Positions 34,501 to 45,669 of a DNA stretch of 64,000 nt are shown here, one piece after another. The stretch comes from Chara braunii. Its lineage: Eukaryota; Streptophyta; Charophyceae; Charales; Characeae. The stretch is taken from the NCBI GenBank assembly GCA_003427395.1, contig BFEA01000375.1, positions 231,153 to 295,152 of the forward strand. The letters run 5' to 3'. Both the position numbers and the translations under genes were made by a program. The notes beneath the pieces were generated by a model, which saw only the letters and a program-made list of their open reading frames with translations, was not told the DNA's origin and did no database searches. Each line of letters begins with the position of its first letter. The stretch's first letter is position 1.

Positions 34501-35583
34501 TAACGAGAGGGGCAGCAACGGTTGAAGATTTACCTGTCGGATGGGGCGTTGCTCGTCCGATCGAAGAAAGCAGTGTGAGACCAGTAGTGGGACTGCTGCT
34601 GCTGCTGGCTACAACTACTGTTGCTGTGAACGCTGCTGAAGTTGCGGCTGCGTCTAACGGCCATTGCAGGGCCGTTAGCATTCTAGCCAGTGGAAGCAGT
34701 GCTATTGGCAGTCACCTAAGTGGGCGGTTGCAGTACGCTGAGCTGGGCTGTGTAGCATGCTCGGACCTTGTTGTGGGACTGCCGTATGCAGACATTGTAG
34801 GGTTGCCTACAGACAGTAGTACAAAGGACTGCTGCAGCTGTTGCTGGTTGCTGTTGCTGCCGGTTACTGGTTATTGCATGTTGTTGCATACCGCTGCCAG
34901 TTGTGCACCGACCACCGCTACAAACTGCTGAGAACTGCTGCAGCGCGCGGACAGCCGTTGTTAACTACTACATGCTATTACTTGCCACTATTGGACTATC
35001 CCAGACTGCGAAGGGGGGGTATCGCTGCGACTCGAGGCTTTGTCAGAGTACCGGTTGCCGACAGTTTGACCAGCAGCGGTGTGATTTGGCCATCATTGCG
35101 GGGCCCTCAGGCGAGCCAAGATTTCTAGGCCCTCTCACGTGAGTTTGAGCGCACCTCCCTTGGATCTCGAGAGTCTAATTTTTTCTACATCTATCCTTCT
35201 CAGTCTAAGTGTAGTCTTTTGGTTACGAGAGGAAGGCGGCAGGCGGAATTGCAACCCGTAGGTCCGCATCAAGACCTAGTGGGAGGTCCACCCACCAATT
35301 GCGGGAGCTCTGCCGGAGCCCAGGCGGGGTTCTAGAGGCAGGGAACTTCAGGTATGTCCTCGTCAACCTGTGTGATCCCTTCCCCTAAACCTTTATCCTT
35401 GGGCTATTTGAACACAACTATGTGAGGTTATTACTTCTTACTTTTGTTATGTCTGTCAGGACATACATCTTGAAAAGTAAATCAACAATATTTGAGAGTG
35501 CAGATCCTTTGAGGGAATTCAGACAAAATGAGCAGGGGAGGTGGGATGAAGTTGTATCGCTTGCTTTGACCGGGTCAACCCAA

Positions 35584-36866
35584 GGCTGAGCTCCTCTAAG
35601 TTGATGTGGGCTCAGTGCTGTGTTTTGTTTATGTGTGTTGGGTTGACTGCATGATTTTGAGGGCTGGGCCTATCCTAAGTTGGACGGACCAGTCGCTGTT
35701 TTTTTTTGGGGTTTCTGAACAGGAGGATGGACACTCTAAGTTGGGAGGCCTCAGAATCCTGATGTTTCTTTTGTGGGTTGCTGAAAACAGAACTGGGAAC
35801 ACTCTAAGTTGCGTGGACTCAGTCCTGTGTATATTTCCTTCTGAGGGGGACACAGGCATGAGGCTGAGCGTACCCTTAAGTTAGGGCGGCTCAGTCATAA
35901 GCCATGAACACTAGGGTCAGCTAAAAGTATACAATTTTGATATGTAGTATACGAACCTATATTATCTGGCAGACTGGGCANNCTAAGTTGAGAAAGCCAG
36001 TCAGTAAGTCAGATAGAACAATAAGGGGAAAGAAGTGATGAAGAATACAATGAAGGTAACCAGGGCAGGNTGAGCGTACCCTTAAGTTAGGGCGGCTCGG
36101 TCCTATGCTCGTAATAAGACAAAGGATCAGCAAGTTAGTATAAACTTGTTTTATTTTCCCTTCTAAACACGAGGCAGGGTTGGATGTCTCCCTAAGTTGG
36201 GTAGGTCCGATCGTCTGCCTAATAAGAGAGAAACACATAAAGTTTGTGCGTGTATCAATGGTGNTTTTCATATGATTGTCGTTANGGAGGCTAAGNGTAC
36301 CCTTAAGTTAGGACGNCTTGGTTATACGTCGTTGTACCTTGTTCANGATGATTCTGTCTTATNTAACTATACTGTTTAAATCNAGCTAAGCGTACCCTTA
36401 AGTTAGGGCGGCCTGGTGATAGGCTCTTGTCGTTGGTGTGATGTAGGTTGGACGTACCCTTAAGTTAGGGCGGTCTGACCATTTGTCGTTCGTGCTTGTT
36501 CTGTAGGTTGGGCGTACCCTTAAGTTAGGGCGGTCTGACCATTCGTCGTTCGTGCTTGTTCTAGGCAGGTTAGGCACACCCCTAAGTTGGGGCAGTCTAA
36601 TCCTATGCCCTATGTAACTTTGTGTAAAGCTGGCTAGGCATACCCTTAAGTTAGGGCAGTCTAACCTTATGCTTCATGTCGTCAGTTCAAACAGAAGTCA
36701 GGCGTACCCTTAAGTTAGGGCGGCCTGGTCATATGTTTTATGACTAGAGTTTATCTGGAGTTGGGCATACCCTTAAGTTAGGGCAGTCCAGTTGTGCGTA
36801 CCTTTACTTGTTTACTTTGGCAGGTTGGACATACCCTTAAGTTAGGGCCTTGTCTGATCCTATGCC
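35584..36866 (+). repeat. Hairpin array 1b (CTAAGTT loop)
   Basis: Same units in the same order as 15271-16553, offset by 20313 bases. It is therefore not independent evidence of conservation. Confidence 0.85.
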
Positions 36867-37606
36867 ATAAGTGAGGGGGTTATTGAAAGGGAACAACTGA
36901 GTGATTTAACGAACTACCTGGGCAAATGTATGTGGGATTGTGAGAGATGCATGCTCATGTATGATTATAGGGTCTCACTTGGGGTGTCTTTTCGATAGGT
37001 TAGTTGCTTTAGCTGCTCGCCAAGTGCTGGAGCCATAGGTAGACTAGATAGATGATGAGAGGGAAACTTGGGATNAAGGTAGGACTGACCCTGCTGGGAG
37101 TTAGGCCAAGTGCTAGCCCACAGCCTCAGCTAGAGGTTGTGTTGGTTGCCATTGAGCCTGAGTCATCAGACAGGTGTCAGAAGTTAGTCCAAAGTGTAGT
37201 TGCTTTGTCTTTCTGTTTTTTCAGCTTTGTATAAATCTTGGTAGCCTCCTGTTCCNACGGGAAGCGCTGCCAAAATTTTTANAATCTGAAAGAGTTAGTT
37301 ATTTTTTGGGCTCTTAGAAATTATNAAAAGGCACTTTTCCTNCGGGAAGCGCTGCCGGAATTTCGTGAAATTTTGGGAGTTAGAATATTTTTCAGTTAGG
37401 AGTTACTTAGCAGATCCTAACTGATTAGAGGAGGTGTTCCACTAATTGGTACTAGTAGAGGGGCTAGAGTACGACTAAGAGGAATGATCTCCCCTTGGCA
37501 CAGACGTAAGTAGTACTCTTCGTTGACCTGTACTGTGATGCAGGTTGCTGTGCTATCACTTGAGAGCCTGATCTGATCAGGTCATTCCTTCACAGAGATT
37601 ATTCCT

Positions 37607-37625
37607 CTGTTATCATTAATAACAG
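37607..37625 (+). repeat. Post-array hairpin in LTR2
   Basis: CTGTTAT with ATAACAG, as at 17294. Confidence 0.75.
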
Positions 37626-37689
37626 GTCGGTTGCCGATCCGTCGGTCTACGACTGAACCCCAATACACCCCCGAGACTTAACCTATTTT

Positions 37690-39453
37690 GCTTACCTTTG
37701 ATGGGACAATTGGTAGTAATTGTTGTTAGACCTTCGCTTGAACCTTTCCTAGGTTTGGACCATCCACTTGAATCTATGAGTTGGAACTAAGGACTTGAGA
37801 CTAATCGTGTGAGGACATTTCTATATATTGAGTTGAGATTTTTATCTGAGACTACTCTTTATATATGACGATCACAAACACTCTCACATGTGTGGTCTTA
37901 TCCTGATGTATGGTGGTTTTGTGTGAGAGATGTGTGGGATACATCTCATATGTCTTGTATTGTGTGAATGTGAATGTTGTCTACTCTTCAGTATACTCGT
38001 GCGATCTGCCTAAGGGCGGGTGAAAGGGCCGAGTATAAGGAGAGGTAGTGCAATTGTTTTGTGACAGAAGTGTGAGAATCCTAAGGGATTTTGCGAGTCT
38101 ACAAGACTCGAATGCTTACCATGCCGAATGTTTTATGGTTGAGTTGTGAAGAGGACCCACAAGTTAGTCTCTCAATTTAAGTTGTTTTATGGTTGAGGCC
38201 CCTTCAGATTAAGGAAGGTGGTAATGTTCTTTATTGGAAGACTCATCTTCAAAAGGAAGGTGTTTTAAAAAGGGTCGCGTGATAGTTCATCCTAGAAAGA
38301 GAGGGATGACTGGGAGACCTATGGAGAGAGACCTTCGTCGTGTGAAAGTTGGTTAAAAGATTTAAGGGCATGGTAAGCAAAATTTGAGTTGATAAAGTCT
38401 GACGAGAAGGACCAGAAAAACTGTTTTGGATAGAATTGAGCGTGTCGCAAATCATTGCATTTGGTAGATGTCATTGGGATGCGTGGTTTACTGTCTCTGA
38501 TCAAGTCAGGGGCCACGACCTTGTGAACCTGACGGTGATTCCTGTTTGTGATTGTGATAAGGGTGTCGTGCTCTCTATGTTGTCCCATAGGGAACTGGTA
38601 AACGCCTTTATGTGAGACAGACCCCTGCGTAGTCCCGCAGTGGGCCTGTGGTTTGTTGCGACACACCGTCCGGACACTTGTGCTAATCCTAGGGATTTTG
38701 AGGAAGACCAAGCTAAGCGGTAAAGGTTAGCACCTCTTGGGCGATGGCTGCTTGTCAGCACAACCTGACAATGGACCCTCGTCTACCAAAGGGGTAAGAG
38801 TTTAAGGGGTTATGCACGCCTAAGGGAATTACTCTGATGGGACGGCGGGGGATATGAGTCGAGTCTTTTGGTATTCCTGATTGAATACTTATCGGGAGAA
38901 AACCTATCGTTGTGTAACCAACGAAGGGTACCGTCGCTAAGATAACAATGCGGTAGGCCGTAGATCTGGCTCGATCAACCAGGCTATGGTGGGCCAGGAT
39001 GGAGACCTAGCATTTCTGTACTAGACTGCAGAAAGAGCTGAGATGAGAATTGAGTGTGTTTGATTGTGAGGATTTTTTAGAGGAAGGTGAGAGCGCCTTC
39101 TGAGATCCCTGGGTATGACTCTGCTTACGAGAAAGACTCTAGCCGGGACACTAAACGAGAAGCCGGCGTTTGTCAAGGACAAAGGGGAGAGGACGGTTTG
39201 AGAGGACCTTTGGAACTTATGCCGTAGTATTGATGCGTAATACCCCGGCGTCCTTTTGTCAGGACAATGGAAACCCAGGTTAAAACCCTGGCGGCATACA
39301 GTTGTGAAGGCACGAATTATTGGAGGCCTCGAACCTGAGTCTGTCGACTAATCGGATTGGTTCCTTTCTCGTCACCATTTGGAGTATGGGTGAATTTATA
39401 GGTTTCTGATTTGGCGAAGCGACGGGGACGTCGCTTGATATGGTCCGGTAAGC
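37690..39453 (+). other. Internal 3' region fragment before LTR3
   Basis: Homologous to 27900-29735. It contains the conserved blocks GTTGTGTAACCAACG, GTGGGCCAGGATGGAGAC and the hairpin AGCGAC...GTCGCT at about 39417-39434, then GGTCCGGTAAGC and the LTR start. It is a remnant of an element whose 5' part is gone. Confidence 0.65.
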
Positions 39454-40927
39454 TGTCGGCACGAATATCCTTACAAGGGTATCCGCCCTGGTTTTTGCAA
39501 GTGACAAAAATTAAGTCTGGATTAAAGTTTAGGGTATACCGCGCGAGGAGCGGCGGCGTCTGGGGTCAAGGCTGACTGGATGGTTGGCTAGGATAAAGAG
39601 TGTGTGGGCGCGCGGATTTGAGGCGCGCGTGATCTTTTTAACGATTGATGATTGAAGAGTCGACATGATTGTCGACCGAATTTTTTTATTTTTTTTATTT
39701 TTCTGATCAAGATAGGATTAAAAAGATTATGTCTCGGTGATTGATGTGCTTGCCTAGGACCCCTGCGCACGTGCGGAGATTGACATCGACAACGATGAGA
39801 CTGGAAATGTCTCGATAGATTCGCGTGTCGCGCAGTACTCGCTTATATAGGTGTCCGCTAGTACTAGGCACAACCTTGGACCTGGAGCTATCGGTTACAA
39901 CATCGGACTTTCTTTAAACAGATTCAGGGATCGAGATCAATCGGCGACGATGTGGGAATATAAGAATAGCGTGGAGGTACTGAGGGTTTGAGAGCCTGGC
40001 GGGGCTATCCCCCTTGGTTTCGCCGTCGACGACGTCGGAGCGGTGCTGACAGTTAAAAGTTTCTCAATATTTTTATTTTACTGTCGTATCATTATTTTGC
40101 TCCGGCGTTCTTTGACTTAGACGTGATGACGGGTCTAGAAGCCATCACGACAGTCGAGGACCTTGAGCACGTGCCTTGATATAAGGATTCCGGTGTGTTC
40201 GGGACACCGACGAGCCTTCTTTATTTTCACCCGTGCGTAGGAGTGGTGGCGTCCGTGGTCGTGGCTTCCCTCGCTTTGCTGCGGGCACACGGCCTGCCAA
40301 CCGCTACTTGTCGTAAGAGGCTTGAGTGTGAGCACGCCCGTCGGGACCCGAAGAAGAGCAGGTTAGGCTTGGGCGGGGCGGCCCAAGGCACTGGGAAAGA
40401 GCACACCGTGGTGCACTGCTTGGGCTGCGCCCACGGGATTCTTTTTACCCCTGTTTTTTTAAGCCTCAGACCGACATTTGCTACTACCACCAAGACCGGC
40501 CCCGGCCCATTCAGACCCGTGTCTGGGCTTGCAACAGGCCGACGCCTGCGGCACAATGTTCAACAGACTGTGTGGGGCTTGCCCGCTGGGAGTCCGAGGC
40601 GGTGGGGAGCTTCGCCTGAGGAGAACGGGCCTGGGCAAACTCGGTGGAGGCCCGTAGCAGCACCGTGCGAGTCGCACGACGGATTCGGGTATAGGGGCGG
40701 AAGGTTATCGAACCATCCAGTAGTTGGTTCCCACGGGAGCCTTTCCTCAGGGTAGTCGGGGCTGCGGATGAGTCAGCTGCGCTGGTCATGAGACTGAGCG
40801 CTACGGATGGGGACGGGCTATGAAAAGAGGTGAGGCAATAGGGAAAGGACATGGACGCGGGCGGCGCTAGGTGCATTCGGAAAAGAGATGGCGGGGTGAC
40901 GAGTTGAGCGCGGCCAAGGAAGCATAC

Positions 40928-41500
40928 CTCGCTTGATTCTCGATGAAACCGAACGAGGAGAGACATGGTTTTGGGGTATTAGCCCCAGGGGAGCACAATG
41001 GTCATGTCAGTTTTAAGAGTAGAGTAGTAGTATAGGGAGAGTTAGTAGAGAAAGGAGGTCCCCGGAGCTATGGCGGGAAGGAGAAGAAAGAGAAAGCAGG
41101 GAATGTGAAACCCGCCCGATCCTTGATGAAAACGGGCGGGCAAAAAGTCGATTCTGGGGTTATGACCCCGGGCGAATCGATTGACAGGGTTAGCTTGGCG
41201 ATTGGAGCAGTATTCAGGAGGTTAGGAGAGACTAGAGCCACGTAGGAGATGGCATGGAAGGAAGCGAGGCGTAGCAGAAAGAAGGACAGCGCACGGGATT
41301 CTCAGCAGAAGCAAACGAGGGAGGGCTCGATCTCGAGGTTCTGGGTGAGGGCGATTCCATAAGTAAGGTTAGTTTTGCTAAAGGAGTAGTGAGGTAGGAG
41401 CTACGGAGGGAGAAGCCGGCGCTGAGCCATGGCGGAGGAGGGGCAGAAGTGAGGGAGAAAACGAAGGGCTCGCCCGTTACTCAATGAAAACGGGCGGGGA
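40928..41500. repeat. Series of CTCGCCCG...CGGGCGAG hairpins in LTR3
   Basis: Hairpins at about 40928, 41118 and 41463 share a loop like TTCCTTGATGAAAA while the stem changes (CCCGCCCG with CGGGCGGG; CTCGCCCG with CGGGCGGG). Each is followed by a short GGGG/CCCC stem. Confidence 0.6.
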
Positions 41501-41660
41501 AAGGGTCAAATCGGAGGTTTTTAAGGGAGGCGAACACACTCATGTAGTTAGTTTTAGTGATGAATTAGAGAAAAGATAAATTAGTAAAGAAAAGGCTGCG
41601 TGGTGGTATTGGGCGTGTACTTGGCCAAACACTTTGGCCAGATTCAGGGACATATCTCCC
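41173..41660 (+). other. LTR segment in ancestral orientation
   Basis: Reverse complement of 13693-14172. It carries a CTCGCCCGTT...AACGGGCG hairpin near 41463. Confidence 0.8.
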
Positions 41661-43380
41661 TGGCTTCTTGTGGGAGATTTATTCGATTTTCCTCCTCTCG
41701 TTGATGGGAGGCTGACTGTGGGGAAGGAGAGTTACCAATGGCACCAGGGGAGGAAAGAGGCGACGCGCGTTCGGGGCACTCGCCGAATCCGGACATAGCG
41801 GGATTGACAGGTTGAGAGCTCATTCTTGATTCTATGGGTGGTGGTGCGCAGCCGTCCGTTCTGAGACTTACCTGGTTCTGAAGCTGCGCGGTCCGGGTCG
41901 GAAGAAGCGGGGGATCAACAGTGAAGAGGGCGACACTTACCTGTGTACGCGGTGAGATGGGGCGGACCCGACACTGTTGCTGACCAGGTACATCGAGACA
42001 GGGATCGCTGTGGTTCGGGATGTCTGTGTTGCATATAGGTGATGACGCTGGTGAGGCAGAGTGACTCCCTGGCTCATCAGATAGTGGGAGATCGTGATAG
42101 GGGTGGGAAGTTCGGGTATCATCGTTCGCACTCTGCTGCTGACCGGTGGGCAGGTGCGCCTGACCCATTAGTTAAAAGCAGTAAGCGCACGTACCCGGCG
42201 GTGGCGACAGCCTGCAGGGGCCGGAATCCTCATGTGATTGGACTCTGCTGCCGGTGTCAACAGGTTGCTGTTGTAGTCAGCTGGGATTCTGGGACAGGCC
42301 ACAGCATCGGGGACTTACCTGCGGACTGGTATGTGCACGCGGGAAGGAAGCAGCGAGAAGCTTGGCACGGGCGTTGACTTTCTTGTCGGGATGAAGCCGC
42401 GGGCGACCGAAGCTTGAGTCGCAAGTTGCTACGATCGGCTATAGTCTGTTACTGACCGCACTACTTCCGCTCACTGCTGCATGAAGCTTGTTACTGTGTC
42501 ACGTTCGACAGCTGTTATCCGTTGGTTACTTCAGCAGGTTGCAACTTCTGCAGGGTATTGACCATCGCTGCGGCTGCTACCCCAGGAGGGAGTGCTGGGG
42601 CAGTAGAGTTGTTGCTCCTAGCTGTGCGCGACCCTCTTCACAGGGGTTTGCTGTCGAATTACCTGGTAACTACATGCAACTTATAGCGACAACTATCCGG
42701 AGCGGGAGAACTGCAGTTTCATTGAAGAAGGCGGTAATGTCGAAACTTAGAGGAGTGACTAGAGTTGTGAATGGGCCATTGTTGCAACTTGGGGGAGCCG
42801 TCAGGGAGTTGGACTCGGTCGTTTGACGTTGGTTGACCAAGCTGTGCTTCATCCTGACCATCATTGCGGGGCTCTCAAGCGTATAACAAGGCCCTCTCCT
42901 GCAAGTCTGAGAGCACCCCTCTTGGATCTGAGACTCTCAAATCTATCTTCTTCCGCCCTTCTTACTCTAAGTCTAGTCTATTGGTTCTAAGAGGAAGGCG
43001 GCAGGCGGGATTGCAACCCGTAGGTCCGCATAAAGACTCTGTGGGGAGTTAGCCCACCGATTGCGGGAGCTCTACCGGAACCTAGGCGAGGTTCAGGAGG
43101 CAGGGAATTGAAAGGTAACCATTGCTTTCCCTTATAAACCCACTTATAACCCCTATCTATACATTTTTCTATGTATGTGACTGAGTGTATTGAGTGCACC
43201 TCTACTTTGACTTTAGTTTGACTTTCAGGACATAACCCAGACTAAGTAAAGAAATGTATGTATAATGGCAGTTTCAGTTTTCTCTTGTTTGTCTGAAGGC
43301 AGATTGTAACAAAGGGTTGCATCAGCGGGGAAGGTTAGGAGGAAGGCAATTTTGCTTGTGTTTAAACGGGTCTTATAGGG
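41661..43380 (+). other. Middle part of LTR3, no gene seen
   Basis: GCT-rich stretches lie between several perfect ACTTACCTG motifs (minus-strand CAG|GTAAGT). From about 42880 the sequence is homologous to 14800-15250 (GAGGAAGGCGGCAGGCGG, GGTCCGCATAAAGAC). Confidence 0.5.
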
Positions 43381-43382
43381 TC

Positions 43383-44060
43383 AGGCATTGTTTCTAAGAT
43401 GAATGGCCTGACTGCTGTGTTCTGTTCTGTTTTCTGAAGGACCAACCATTGTTTCTAAGACGAATGGCTTGGTCGCTATGTTTATTTAATTTAACCAATC
43501 ATTATTTCTAAGATGAATGGCCTGGTTGCTGTGTTTATTTTTGAGGGTCTGCCTGATTAAAGGGGTTTAAGTTTTTATTTTGTTCTAAGGGAGGTTCAGG
43601 CCAAGGACTAGACATTGTTTCTAAGACGAATGGTCTAAGTATGAGGCCCCAGGATTATAATATAACCAAAGGAATAGGATTTTCTATAAATTTTATATTT
43701 ATATGTTTATAAGAACAGGGCTAGCCAGACATTGTTTCTAAGACGAATGATCCGACTATAGCCTTATCACAACTGAAGAGAGTATAACTAAGAGTTATAA
43801 CTGAAGGTAAATTGGGCAGACTGAGCATTGTTTCTAAGACGAATGACTCAGTCCTACGCCCACTTTTGAAGATTAAGTTCAGATAAGTATATATAACATG
43901 ACTATTTAAACGGATCAGAGCGACTAAGCATTGTTTCTAAGACGAATGACTTAGTCATATGCCCAATGAAGAGAAAAGTAGTTGTGCAACCCGTTCGTGT
44001 ATAACTAAGACAAAGAGTTAGCATTGTTTCTAAGATGAATGACCTAACTCAATGCCCTAT
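43383..44060 (+). repeat. Hairpin array 2 (8 units, TTTCTAAGACGAATG loop)
   Basis: Eight units share CATTGTTTCTAAGACGAATG. The flanking arms differ between units but pair within each: GTCAGG with CCTGAC (43383), GACTGAG with CTCAGTC (43822), GACTAAG with CTTAGTC (43922), GTTAG with CTAAC (44017). Spacing is 55-120 bp. It occupies the same place in the LTR as array 1 but has an unrelated loop apart from the TCTAAG core. Confidence 0.88.
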
Positions 44061-44351
44061 GTAAGTTGGGTATGAAGGGGTCTATTGTTTGCCAAAGGTG
44101 AGTTGGGGATGGTGAGAGTACTAACCTTTGTGGTTTGGCTTGCGTGTGGCTGAGTGAGATCACACCCTAGTCTGAGTTTCAGTTTGATAAGTAGTTGCTT
44201 TAGTGGCTCGCCACGTGCTAGAGCGATAGGAGTTAGTTCAAATTTTTGTTTTTTCTTAGCTAACTTTACTTTACTTAGATCAATGGTTGCATTTTCTGGG
44301 ATTTTTTTTAATACTTGGCTTTGTATAAATTTTGGTAGGTCACTTTCTCTA

Positions 44352-44612
44352 CGGGAAGCGCTGCCGAAATTTTTGCGAATCCAAGGAGTTTGTTAAAATT
44401 TGACTTTTCAAAGTTCAACTTGTCTAAATTTTATATACGACTTAGTTAAAATCTAGAAAGTCTTCTTTTCTAAAGGGAGTGCTGCCCAAATTTTTGCTAA
44501 TTTCAGGGAGTTAAACAAAATTTGACTTTAGAAAGTCGAAGGCTATTTCTGTTTTCGTATTCAGGCTTATATAAATTATGGAAAGACACGTTTTCTACGG
44601 GAAGCGCTGCCG
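44352..44612 (+). repeat. CGGGAAGCGCTGCC repeats in LTR3
   Basis: Copies at 44352, 44474 (diverged, GGGAGTGCTGCCC) and 44598, spaced about 120 bp. Each is followed by an AAATTTT-like segment. Confidence 0.8.
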
Positions 44613-44904
44613 AAATTTTCTTCGTTTAAAGGATTTAAACTATATTTTGACAGGTGACGATTATGGCGACACACTTTGTATAGGGGAGATTATGCCAGGA
44701 TCTACCTTTGCTTTGGACACTGTTTAAAGGTAGATTAAGGCTTAGTCAATTAGGAAGGTTTGAAGTGAGATCGTGATATGGGGAGTATTCTCCAAGGACT
44801 TATAGGCTTAGCCTTGGGATTGACCTGTCGTGTGTTACAGGTCCTCTTGACCGTTTGATTCAGGATTTTGACTAGTTTCAACTTAATCCTACGAGGATCA
44901 CCTT

Positions 44905-44923
44905 CTGTTATCACTGATAACAG
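44905..44923 (+). repeat. Post-array hairpin in LTR3
   Basis: CTGTTATC with GATAACAG around AC/CT. Relative to 17294 both arms changed while still pairing. Confidence 0.75.
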
Positions 44924-45669
44924 GTCAGTTGTCGATTCGTCGGTTTACGATTCAACTCAAATCCACTTTTGCCACTCAACCTAAGGACTTTAGCCTTGTG
45001 ATTTGAACTGTTTTGTTGTGTTTTCACCCAGACTTTATTTGAATGATCATTTAAAGAAAAGTACTGAGTGTTTTATTTTGAGGAGTTGCACAAGAGTGAG
45101 GCTTGTATGGCTAAAAGCAAGGGGTGTGAGTGTAGAGAATGGTTGAAGTTGACCTCGTGTAGTGCATGCACTTTTGGTTGAATCTTTGATGTCATTGCAT
45201 ATATGTTTGGTGATTCGGACGTTGGATTTGACTTCCTGCGCTCACATGCATATATATATATGGCTGAAAGGAGCCCCACTGTGATTGTGAGAAGTGATCG
45301 TCACATATTATAACCCTATATATGTATACGTGTAAATACATATGTCTTGAGTGTTTCTCACGGCCTACTGTGACCGCGAGTAAAGGGTAAACAGATCATG
45401 TGTTTGAGAGAAGAGGGAGATCCCCTGTTATCCCTTGCTTTTTAGATTTTATAGTTGGACGTTGTAATCCGTGGCAGCCGTCAAAGTCAAACCCCTTGAC
45501 TTATCTCCAGGACCTAGATGATGCAGCTGGTCTCCAGGGCCATAAGAGACGATCGCCACCACATGTATGAACCTGTGTACCACCCACTCTCCGCAGGGTG
45601 CAGAAGAGGGTGTGGTTCTCAACTGCACTTGGCGGTTGTCCAACGTCGAGAGATTAACCCTCAAGGCTA

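Larger units (their letters stand above)
29736..37685 (+). mobile_element. LTR2, truncated at its 3' end
   Basis: It starts TGTCGGCGTGAATACCC. Its first 4.7 kb are a diverged relative of LTR1 and LTR3 (weak shared blocks such as CTATTCCCCTTGGTTTTG near 30840 and the CTCGCCCGTTCCTTGATG hairpin near 31768), and then block A2 follows. The conserved LTR 3' end (about 750 bp to CCGACA) and any primer-binding site are missing: sequence of the internal 3' region follows directly from 37690. Confidence 0.6.
34507..37685 (+). repeat. Block A2, near-identical to A1
   Basis: Partner of 14172-17372. It keeps the same N positions with one extra N near 36264. It lacks the 22-bp duplication that A1 has. 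Confidence 0.9.
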
